Shown in pieces: positions 1 through 5,711 of a stretch of DNA of 14,051 bases (the stretch's first letter is position 1; the number at the start of each line of letters is the position of its first letter). The notes below the pieces were generated by a model. The model made no database searches, was not told the origin of the DNA, and saw only the letters and a list, made by a program, of their open reading frames with translations. The stretch lies in the NCBI GenBank assembly GCA_009784765.1, contig WQXP01000012.1, positions 1 to 14,051 on the forward strand. The letters are read 5' to 3'. Source of the stretch: Oscillospiraceae bacterium (GTDB taxonomy: Bacteria > Bacillota > Clostridia > Oscillospirales > Ruminococcaceae). The translations under genes were made by a program, and so were the position numbers.

Positions 1-197
1 TGCAGTTGTTGCTGGAAGCGATGGCGGACATTTCCGTCCATACGCTCGCGCAGAACCCCCGCAAAACTCAGATAACGCGACTTAAAGCCCGGCGTATCAA
101 CGTGGGCTATATTATTGGCAATCACCCGAGAGTTCTGCACAGTGAAGTTCAACCCCTGCTCCATAACTCGGAATGACGTGGTATTAAACAATCCCAT
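1..197 (-). CDS. flgB: Flagellar basal-body rod protein FlgB (5' part only)
   Basis: Only the first 65 or so codons are present; the gene continues beyond the left edge. The translation starts MGLFNTTSFRVMEQGL and contains RVIANNIAHVDTPGFKS at about residues 24-40. This is the N-terminal signature of the rod/hook family (ANNIAN-x-x-TPG-[YF]-K), and a position so close to the N terminus fits FlgB better than FlgC, FlgE or FlgG. In the family, FlgB forms part of the proximal rod crossing the cell envelope. The ATG at 197-195 is preceded by GAAAGGA about 8 bases upstream. A sigma-A-like promoter lies at 260-288 on the same strand, so the gene probably begins a flagellar operon running left out of the window. 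The choice of FlgB over another rod protein is by N-terminal resemblance only. Confidence 0.85.
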   Translation of the reverse strand, partial: MGLFNTTSFRVMEQGLNFTVQNSRVIANNIAHVDTPGFKSRYLSFAGVLRERMDGNVRHRFQQQL

Positions 198-259
198 AAG
201 TATCGTTCCTTTCATTCGTATCAGCCATCTTGTCCGAAAAGCTGAACTTAGACTTTTTA

Positions 260-288
260 ATTATATCACATAACTTTCAAAATTTCAA
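260..288 (-). promoter_or_regulatory. Sigma-A-type promoter for flgB
   Basis: Read on the minus strand: -35 TTGAAA (288-283), 17-base spacer, -10 TATAAT (265-260) with a TG one base before it (extended -10). It predicts a start near 253 and a leader of about 55 bases before the flgB ATG at 197. The surroundings (241-330) are very A+T rich. Confidence 0.7.
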
Positions 289-327
289 CATTTTTTTAAG
301 AATTTTTTCAAAAAATTTCGTACTTCC

Positions 328-372
328 CTTAAAATCCGCATAAAATCTGCTTAAAAAGCTGCTTAAAATCCG
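328..372. repeat. Four imperfect 11-12 bp direct repeats
   Basis: Units are CTTAAAATCCG (328-338), CATAAAATCTG (339-349), CTTAAAAAGCTG (350-361) and CTTAAAATCCG (362-372); the first and last are identical. The last unit overlaps the stop codon and final codons of the minus-strand gene ending at 363. An A/T-only palindrome (about 301-318) lies next to it. No G+C-rich terminator stem is visible between the two minus-strand genes. Confidence 0.55.
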
Positions 373-1106
373 CGGCGTTTCAGTTCTTTTTGAAGTTCCC
401 GACGTTTTTTGACAAATTCTGCCTCTTTGAAAACATAAGGCTCAGGCGGCGATATTTTTTCAAAGAGGGCTTTCGCGGCATAAACAGCGGTAACAATCGC
501 CTCTAAGTCTTTGATTTTTCCGAAACAGCGCGGTGCGATGAAGGTGTCATTCGAAGTGAACCCGCGTTCTTGATAGAAGAACTCCTTAAACTCAAACGTC
601 CCTTCGCGGAAGAGATAGCCGAGGCGTTCGCTGTTTCCGATATAGCGGCGAACTGCCTGCGCTTCTGTGCGAAAGCGAAGTGTGCGATAAGTTCCGAACC
701 CGACAACTTCGGCAGATTTGAACGTAGAAAGCGGCATTACGACTAACTCACGCAGAACGACGCGCTGCCCGTTTTGCATGAAGCTTCCTGCATAGGTGCT
801 GACAATCACGTCTTTAAGCCCGATTTCGATGTATGTATACTTCGAATGAACCCGTACAGCGTGTTCAGACACTTCGAGCAAAATTCGCGTTATAAGCGCG
901 AAAGCGAAAACGACAGAGGCAATAATAATCAGCGCGGAAATGAGCAGACCGCTGCCGAGAAGGTTGCCGAGGCTCAAAATAAGGCACAGCGTCAAAAAAA
1001 TCGCGATAAAAACTGCCGGGGCGGCGGTGTATTCAAAGAATGTCCGCACCCTGTTTCTATACATATTCGCATCACAGTGAAAATAGGACTTGATTTGAAC
1101 CACCAC
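363..1106 (-). CDS. Hypothetical membrane protein with two N-terminal helices
   Basis: I do not recognise this 247-residue protein. It has a short basic N terminus, two adjacent hydrophobic segments at about residues 29-50 and 53-76, then a soluble domain of about 170 residues that is rich in basic and aromatic residues and ends in a charged helix. Two-helix-plus-cytoplasmic-domain proteins of this kind are often PH-like or YcxB-like, but no diagnostic motif supports that here. The start is uncertain: GGAGG (1110-1106) overlaps the first GTG (1106-1104), and a second GTG follows at 1103. The first ATG (1064) has no clear ribosome site. A promoter at 1128-1156 predicts transcription from about 1121, which favours one of the two GTG starts. 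It is transcribed alone or toward flgB. Confidence 0.75.
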   Translation of the reverse strand: MVVQIKSYFHCDANMYRNRVRTFFEYTAAPAVFIAIFLTLCLILSLGNLLGSGLLISALIIIASVVFAFALITRILLEVSEHAVRVHSKYTYIEIGLKDVIVSTYAGSFMQNGQRVVLRELVVMPLSTFKSAEVVGFGTYRTLRFRTEAQAVRRYIGNSERLGYLFREGTFEFKEFFYQERGFTSNDTFIAPRCFGKIKDLEAIVTAVYAAKALFEKISPPEPYVFKEAEFVKKRRELQKELKRRGF

Positions 1107-1127
1107 CTCCGCATTATCGTTAAATAC

Positions 1128-1156
1128 AGTATATCATATTTTTTTTGTTTTGTACA
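1128..1156 (-). promoter_or_regulatory. Promoter for the hypothetical membrane gene
   Basis: Read on the minus strand: -35 TGTACA (1156-1151), 17-base A-rich spacer, -10 TATACT (1133-1128) with an extended TG. It is divergent from the plus-strand promoter at 1203-1231, with about 46 bases between the two -35 boxes. Confidence 0.6.
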
Positions 1157-1202
1157 GTCCGTAATTATTTCCTTTTGCAAAAAAATTTTGTCGGCAAACT
1201 AC

Positions 1203-1231
1203 TTGATTTATGTTCGCGAATGTAGTATACT
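1203..1231 (+). promoter_or_regulatory. Sigma-A-type promoter upstream of the toxin-antitoxin remnants and pilZ
   Basis: TTGATT (1203-1208), 17-base spacer, TATACT (1226-1231). The predicted start is near 1238. It would transcribe the BrnT/BrnA remnants (1260-1441) and then the PilZ-to-trpF gene run. I see no terminator between 1238 and the PilZ gene. Confidence 0.6.
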
Positions 1232-1259
1232 TAGATATAGGTGTGTTTAGGTCAATGAC

Positions 1260-1388
1260 ATGAGCAGTAAGTTTCGCGAACTTATGGTGTGCCATTGTTA
1301 TCGAAACGGCGTAGATATAACAAGAATTTTTTCGGCGCGAAGGGCGACAAACAATGAGATAAAGCTTTATGAAAGGAGTGTAAAATGA
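1260..1388 (+). pseudogene. brnT': Remnant of a BrnT-type toxin (C-terminal half)
   Basis: The 42-codon frame reads MSSKFRELMVCHCYR, then a short turn, then ITRIFSARRATNNEIKLYE. This matches the C-terminal half of BrnT ribonuclease toxins, whose usual form is G-x-L-L-V-V-x-H-x-Y-R ... I-R-I-I-S-A-R-K-A-T-x-x-E-x-x-x-Y-E. BrnT is normally about 90 residues; the N-terminal half is absent, and a TAG (1248-1250) lies in the same frame just upstream. The ATG at 1260 has no clear ribosome site. The frame ends ATGA (1385-1388), overlapping the next small frame, as expected for a toxin-antitoxin pair. Probably a non-functional relic; recognition is by motif memory, not alignment. Confidence 0.6.
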
Positions 1389-1441
1389 TAAGAGAATTAA
1401 CAGAAAAAGATTTCGATAAAGAATTACGTGAAGACGACTAA
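1385..1441 (+). pseudogene. Remnant of the cognate antitoxin (first 18 codons)
   Basis: The ATG at 1385 overlaps the toxin stop and has a very good ribosome site, GAAAGGAG (1371-1378), six bases upstream. It encodes only MIRELTEKDFDKELREDD before TAA (1439-1441). Acidic, short N termini of this sort begin some antitoxins partnered with BrnT, but the DNA-binding part that should follow is missing. The sequence is instead followed at 1453-1471 by a piece of the GC-rich repeat family. Position and spacing support an antitoxin relic; sequence alone is too short to prove it. Confidence 0.4.
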
Positions 1442-1452
1442 TCTGAGGCGTA

Positions 1453-1471
1453 AGCCGAAGGTGAGCGAAGT
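1453..1471 (+). repeat. Partial copy of the GC-rich repeat (right half)
   Basis: These 19 bases, AGCCGAAGGTGAGCGAAGT, are identical to 4885-4903, the end of the in-frame repeat in the first exporter gene. The copy lies between the truncated antitoxin frame and the PilZ ribosome site at 1475-1482. Confidence 0.6.
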
Positions 1472-1487
1472 TTTAAGGAGGGCAATA

Positions 1488-2168
1488 ATGGGAAGCAAAT
1501 CAAGCCAATACAGGAGCGTTCAGTTATATCAGAACAACGAAAAAATCCTTGAGTTAAGCAAATATTTTTACTTTCCGGGGGACAAAGGTGCAGAAAAATC
1601 AGCGAGAGATGTCCTTACGATTCTCGGGCGGAAACTGCCGGAGTTTTCGGCAGGGGATTTGATTGACGCGATTGCACTCACGAAAGGCGGCGAGAGGGTT
1701 AAGTACGCTTGTTATGTCCACTATTCGGAAAGGCGGCGTCTTGAACTCAAGTTCAATTCGGGGCACTCGTTGCAGGACAATCGAAGATTTTACAAAATCA
1801 AGACAGAAATCAACTGCCGTGTAATCAGTGCGACACGCGGTGAGAATACAGCAGAATTTTCGACGAGCTTGTACGGGCGAATCAAAGATATAAACTTAGG
1901 CGGGGTTTTCATAACGGTAGACAACAGCGTCTGTTTTGAGTTGGACGATTACGTTGTCTTTTCGACAGTACTCGGCGAAAACAAGCTCAAAACCGAGGCG
2001 CGGGTTTTGCGTGTTCAGCGCGACAAGGTGGGGGAAATAGTTGGGTACGGCTGTGCATTCACCGATATTAAACCCAACCAAGAGGAAATGATTTCATCTT
2101 ACATCACCCGCATTCAAATCGAAGAACGCCGCCTTGAGAAAAAGAAAGAGGCATTAGAGAACGAATGA
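1488..2168 (+). CDS. PilZ domain protein
   Basis: The 226-residue protein is predicted cytoplasmic. Residues about 1-95 resemble the YcgR-like N-terminal barrel that often precedes PilZ. Residues 96-210 look like a PilZ domain, which in the family binds c-di-GMP and signals to a partner. The binding motifs are present but weakened: the usual RxxxR appears as R99-RFY-K103 and the D/N-x-S-x-x-G motif as D134-I-N-L-G-G139. The C-terminal 20 residues are a charged helix. I chose ATG 1488 because AAGGAGG (1475-1481) sits six bases before it; the frame stays open to an ATG at 1428, but that one has no ribosome site and would run through repeat-derived sequence. The stop overlaps the next start (ATGA, 2165-2168), so the two are translationally coupled. 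Confidence 0.8.
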   Translation: MGSKSSQYRSVQLYQNNEKILELSKYFYFPGDKGAEKSARDVLTILGRKLPEFSAGDLIDAIALTKGGERVKYACYVHYSERRRLELKFNSGHSLQDNRRFYKIKTEINCRVISATRGENTAEFSTSLYGRIKDINLGGVFITVDNSVCFELDDYVVFSTVLGENKLKTEARVLRVQRDKVGEIVGYGCAFTDIKPNQEEMISSYITRIQIEERRLEKKKEALENE

Positions 2169-3799
2169 ATGCAGGTATAAAAAAAATCAGAAGCCTTAAA
2201 GGCATTTTGCGAACGGCAATGCTTGTTTTAATGCTCGTGCCTTTTATAGCGGCGAGTGTGGTGAGCGGGGTAGTCGTTTCACGGCAAACTTCGGGGTTCG
2301 CGGCGGATTCTAACGCGGCGTTGGCGTTTTCGCAAAGCAGGGCGGTTTCCGCGCTGGTTGGCGAGTACGTCGCTTTTCTTGACAGCGTTTCCGCGCTTGA
2401 GATAATGCGCCACACAAGCTCTGACACATCTGCGCGTGAAATTGCGCGTAATGTTATTTACTCAAACGCGGAACACTTGCCGGGGATTCGCGACATACTT
2501 TTGACAAACCCTGACGGTACTATATGGGCGAGCCACTTTGCCCCTTTGAGTATAGGCAAATTTTTTCACGACACGACGGCTTTGGAAGCCATTTCTCATA
2601 CGCCCACCCCCGTGTCAGAATTTTATCACGTTGAGAATAATCAGCGATTTTTCGTGTCGCGTCCTCTCACTTGCGAGAACGGCACTACGCTGTACGGATA
2701 TGTGGTAATGGAAATCGGCGCGTCGGTGTTGTACGATTACTTGGAACGCTCTGTTGCCGGCGGCGACGCGGCACATGGGAACACGGGGAAAATTCTTGCA
2801 ATTTTCGACACAGAGCGCGGGAGCATCATCAGCTCATCGGGAGAAGCAGGCGACATTTTGCGGGATTGTGTTGAGAGTTATCGTGCAGGAACGCTGTATG
2901 CAGTAACACCTACTCCTGCAAACAATCCCGACAGGCGTTTCGAACGCAACGGGCATTTCGGAACGGTGAGAAGCGTCCCCGGGACTCGGTGGCGTTGGAT
3001 TAGCCTTGAGCCGACAGCGAACGCGAACAACTCTGCGCGGAGCGTGTTATTGACAGCATTCGCGCTTGCCGGGGTACTGAGCCTTGTGAATTTAGCGGTC
3101 ATGCTCCGCGTTTCCGCGAGAGTGTTCGCAAAGGGTGAGTTTGCACGATTAGAAAACGAAATCAACGAGATAATTGAGCTGTCTGCCATTGAAAACGAGA
3201 GTGCGTTTTCGAATGAGGGCAGCGGCAATACTTTTGAGCCTGTGGTAGATTACCTCACAGAGCTGTACGACAGAGGGACGTTCATGAAATTATTGAACGA
3301 ACTGCTCATTCACGGCAAAAATCCCGAAGATGTTACCGTGCTTATGCTCGAAATCGCGGACTTCAAGGCACTGTGCGGAAAGTTAGGGCACTCGGCAGGC
3401 GATGAAGTGTTAGTGTTCACGGCGGCACGGCTGAAGGGCCTTGTGCTTATGGCTTCGAGCGAAAGTGCGTCTAACGAAAGTTTCGCGGGGGAGAACTTTG
3501 CGGGGCGGTTGAGCGGCTCGGAATTCGGGCTGTGCATATCGCGTCGCCCCAACACGATAGAAGACACAGACGGAATTGAACAGCTCTGCAACGCAATAAC
3601 GGACGAATTAGCACGCGGGTTTGCAGCACAGTTACAAGGGGCAACTCGTGAAATGCAAGTGAGTATAGCGGCGACAATCGGCGTTTCGGGAACGCTGCGG
3701 GCGGGAATGACGGCAAAGCAGTTAATCGCACAAGCTGACTCGGCGTTGTACCACGCGAAAAAGGCGGGGAAAAACTACTCTATTTTTAAGGAAGACTAA
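2165..3799 (+). CDS. Membrane Cache-GGDEF protein with degenerate active site
   Basis: A 544-residue inner-membrane sensor. There are helices at about 17-40 and 292-314, with an extracytoplasmic region of about 250 residues between them that looks like a Cache-type ligand-binding domain (for example, LLTNPDGTIWASHF near 112-125). A GGDEF domain covers about 360-542 (DYLTELYDRGTF at the start, ADSALYHAKKAGKN near the end). GGDEF domains normally make c-di-GMP, but here the signature is S450-G-S-E-F, the metal-binding DxD region is LEIADF (395-400), and the base-contacting N-D pair of FKxxND is C-G (403-405). I therefore infer no cyclase activity; it may bind a nucleotide or act as a receptor. 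The gene is coupled to pilZ by ATGA and is followed after six bases by the exporter. Confidence 0.85.
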   Translation: MNAGIKKIRSLKGILRTAMLVLMLVPFIAASVVSGVVVSRQTSGFAADSNAALAFSQSRAVSALVGEYVAFLDSVSALEIMRHTSSDTSAREIARNVIYSNAEHLPGIRDILLTNPDGTIWASHFAPLSIGKFFHDTTALEAISHTPTPVSEFYHVENNQRFFVSRPLTCENGTTLYGYVVMEIGASVLYDYLERSVAGGDAAHGNTGKILAIFDTERGSIISSSGEAGDILRDCVESYRAGTLYAVTPTPANNPDRRFERNGHFGTVRSVPGTRWRWISLEPTANANNSARSVLLTAFALAGVLSLVNLAVMLRVSARVFAKGEFARLENEINEIIELSAIENESAFSNEGSGNTFEPVVDYLTELYDRGTFMKLLNELLIHGKNPEDVTVLMLEIADFKALCGKLGHSAGDEVLVFTAARLKGLVLMASSESASNESFAGENFAGRLSGSEFGLCISRRPNTIEDTDGIEQLCNAITDELARGFAAQLQGATREMQVSIAATIGVSGTLRAGMTAKQLIAQADSALYHAKKAGKNYSIFKED

Positions 3800-3805
3800 A
3801 GCCCT

Positions 3806-5614
3806 ATGTTTCTGTTCAAATGGCTATGGAAAAATATGCAAGGGGAGCGTCGCAAATGTATTGCGGGGCTGATTCTTGCGTGCTTTGCACAGGTGATTTT
3901 GCTGTGTAATCCTTTCGTTATGCGAATTGTAATAAACACCTTCATAGCAGGGGAAAACGCCGCAGAAAACATCGCGACCCAGCAGAATCTGTTATTTTTT
4001 CTAATCGGGCTGACAATCGCGATTAACCTGACGCGAACAGGTTTGGTCTATGGAGTTCAAATGCTGTTTGAGGCATTTTCTCAAGGCGCGATTTACCGTA
4101 TACGCAAGCACTTGTTCGAAAATATGCAGTGCCAAGACGCGGATTTTTACGACCTCTACCGCACAGGGGATATTATGACACGCCTTTCGGGGGACGTGGA
4201 GATGATTCGGCACACTATGGCGTGGTCAATCAGAACTATGTTTGAGAATATTGTCTGCTTCACGGCAGTCGGGATTTTCTACTTTACGATTCACCCGCTG
4301 ATGGCGGTGTGTATGCTTGCACTTACTCCGCTGATTTTTCTTTTTTCGATGTTGCTTCGCAAAAAAGTCGGGCCTTTATTCGGCTTGCAGCGGGAGCGGT
4401 TATCAGAACTCAACACGGCGGCAGAGGAGAATATATCGGGGAATCGTGTAGTGAAAGCATTCGCAGCAGAGCAGTATGAAATCGAGCGTTTTGGTGAAGC
4501 CAACGAAAAGTATGCGAGCCAGAGCAAAGGTACAGCCGTAACTTGGCTGAAGTATTTCCTGCCCATGGAAGCGACTTCTCAGGCGATTTTCGCAGTGCAT
4601 TTACTTGCAGGAGGGCTTTTCGCGATTTACGACCCTAACTTCACGATGGGGGATTACATGGCGTTCTCTATGTTGGCGTGGGCGGTGTCCATGCCGCTGA
4701 GTACTCTCGGAGTGGTAATCGGTGATTTGAAGAGGTTCACTGCCTCGGCGAATAAAATCATCGAAGTGTATTACAGCCGCCCGAAAATCGTGGAACGCGC
4801 CGACGCTGTCGGGGTAGGGGAACTGTTGAAGTGCGGCAAGGAAGCCGGGCTTTGCCCGGCGACGCGCAGCGAACCGAAGGCTTCAGCCGAAGGTGAGCGA
4901 AGTGTAATCGCATTCAAGAATGTCAGCTTCGGTTACGACGCGAAGAAACTCGTGCTCAAAGACATCAGCTTTGAAGTTAAAGCCGGTGAAACACTTGTTA
5001 TCATGGGGGAAACAGGCTCTGGAAAGTCTACTTTAGCGCATTTGATTCCGCGAATGTATGACGTAAACGAAGGTGAGGTCTTGGTATACGGGAGCAATGT
5101 CCGCCGCCTCAAATTGAAGCAACTGCGGAAGTCTATAGGCATAGCGACGCAGGAAGTCTTGCTGTTTTCGGATACAATCGAGGGCAACATAGCTTTTTCG
5201 AACCCGGAAATGCCGCCCGAAAAAATCCGCGAGTTCGCGCAAATGTCGGCGGCACATGAGTTCATCACGAATACTTCAGACGGTTATGACACAGTCGTGG
5301 GTGAGCGTGGTGTGGGGCTTTCCGGTGGGCAGAAACAGCGGATTGCTCTTGCACGCGCGTTAGCGACTTCGCCGCGTATACTGATTCTCGATGATACAAC
5401 ATCGGCGGTGGACTCGGAAACAGAGGCGTTTATTCAAGAGAGCCTTCGCGGGCTTGATTGCACAAAGGTCATTATCGCGGCACGTGTGTCGTCGGCGAAA
5501 TACGCCGACAAAATCATTGTTCTGCAAGACGGGCGGATTGCGGAGAGCGGCACTCATGAAGAGTTGGTACAGGCGGACGGCTATTACCGCGAAGTATATG
5601 AGTTGCAGAAATGA
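3806..5614 (+). CDS. Heterodimeric ABC exporter, subunit with degenerate catalytic residues
   Basis: A 602-residue half-transporter: membrane domain with about six helices (residues 1-320) and an ATPase domain from about 367. Visible motifs are Walker A GETGSGKST (401-409), Q-loop Q449, canonical signature LSGGQ (505-509) and Walker B ending D529-D530. The catalytic glutamate is aspartate (D530), and the switch histidine is alanine (A559 in IAARVSS). This is the pattern of the inactive-site subunit of BmrC/BmrD-like heterodimers. AAGGAAG (3789-3795) precedes ATG 3806. Residues about 345-366 are encoded by an in-frame GC-rich repeat in the linker between the two domains. The substrate cannot be predicted; multidrug, lipid or peptide export are all possible. 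Confidence 0.9.
   Translation: MFLFKWLWKNMQGERRKCIAGLILACFAQVILLCNPFVMRIVINTFIAGENAAENIATQQNLLFFLIGLTIAINLTRTGLVYGVQMLFEAFSQGAIYRIRKHLFENMQCQDADFYDLYRTGDIMTRLSGDVEMIRHTMAWSIRTMFENIVCFTAVGIFYFTIHPLMAVCMLALTPLIFLFSMLLRKKVGPLFGLQRERLSELNTAAEENISGNRVVKAFAAEQYEIERFGEANEKYASQSKGTAVTWLKYFLPMEATSQAIFAVHLLAGGLFAIYDPNFTMGDYMAFSMLAWAVSMPLSTLGVVIGDLKRFTASANKIIEVYYSRPKIVERADAVGVGELLKCGKEAGLCPATRSEPKASAEGERSVIAFKNVSFGYDAKKLVLKDISFEVKAGETLVIMGETGSGKSTLAHLIPRMYDVNEGEVLVYGSNVRRLKLKQLRKSIGIATQEVLLFSDTIEGNIAFSNPEMPPEKIREFAQMSAAHEFITNTSDGYDTVVGERGVGLSGGQKQRIALARALATSPRILILDDTTSAVDSETEAFIQESLRGLDCTKVIIAARVSSAKYADKIIVLQDGRIAESGTHEELVQADGYYREVYELQK
4838..4903 (+). repeat. GC-rich palindromic repeat inserted in frame in an exporter gene
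   Basis: The left part is a perfect hairpin, GCCGGGC (4844-4850), loop TTT, GCCCGGC (4854-4860). The right part contains CCGAAGG twice (4872-4878 and 4887-4893). It has an open frame encoding the residues KEAGLCPATRSEPKASAEGE followed by RS. Bases 4846-4869 match 12741-12764 at 23 of 24 positions, and 4885-4903 match 1453-1471 exactly. The encoded peptide lies between the membrane and ATPase domains, a linker that is usually much shorter. The element boundaries are approximate. Confidence 0.7.
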
Positions 5615-5633
5615 AAGCTAAAGAAGAGATAAT

Positions 5634-5664
5634 CCCAAAGGGCGGGCTTTGCCCGTCCGTTGGG
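5634..5664 (+). repeat. Hairpin between the two exporter genes
   Basis: The sequence CCCAA ... GGGCGGGC TTT GCCCGTCC ... TTGGG can fold into a stem of about 13 pairs with one interruption. It shares the core GGGCTTTGCCC with the repeats at 4838-4903 and 12741-12764. No T-run follows, so it is not a typical terminator; it could be a relative of the repeat family or affect the expression ratio of the two subunits. Confidence 0.5.
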
Positions 5665-5711
5665 CGAATCTTGACAACAACTAAAGAGCAATATTATAAA
5701 GAGGACTAACC

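Noticed and set aside
774-1250. A 158-codon plus-strand frame
   Set aside because: It is largely antisense to the membrane-protein gene, has low-complexity polar composition and no family match, and only its end lies in the intergenic region.
1336-1350. GCGCGAAGGGCGACA shared with about 10417-10431
   Set aside because: Both lie in coding or former coding sequence with unrelated products and no extended flanking similarity; likely chance.
1428-1487. Twenty extra N-terminal codons for the PilZ protein (ATG at 1428)
   Set aside because: No ribosome site precedes 1428, it overlaps the antitoxin remnant, and it runs through repeat sequence; ATG 1488 has AAGGAGG six bases upstream.
5671-5700. TTGACA followed by TATAAA or TATTAT before the second exporter gene
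   Set aside because: Spacing is 18 or 15 bases, and a start at about 5704-5707 would leave no ribosome site in the transcript.
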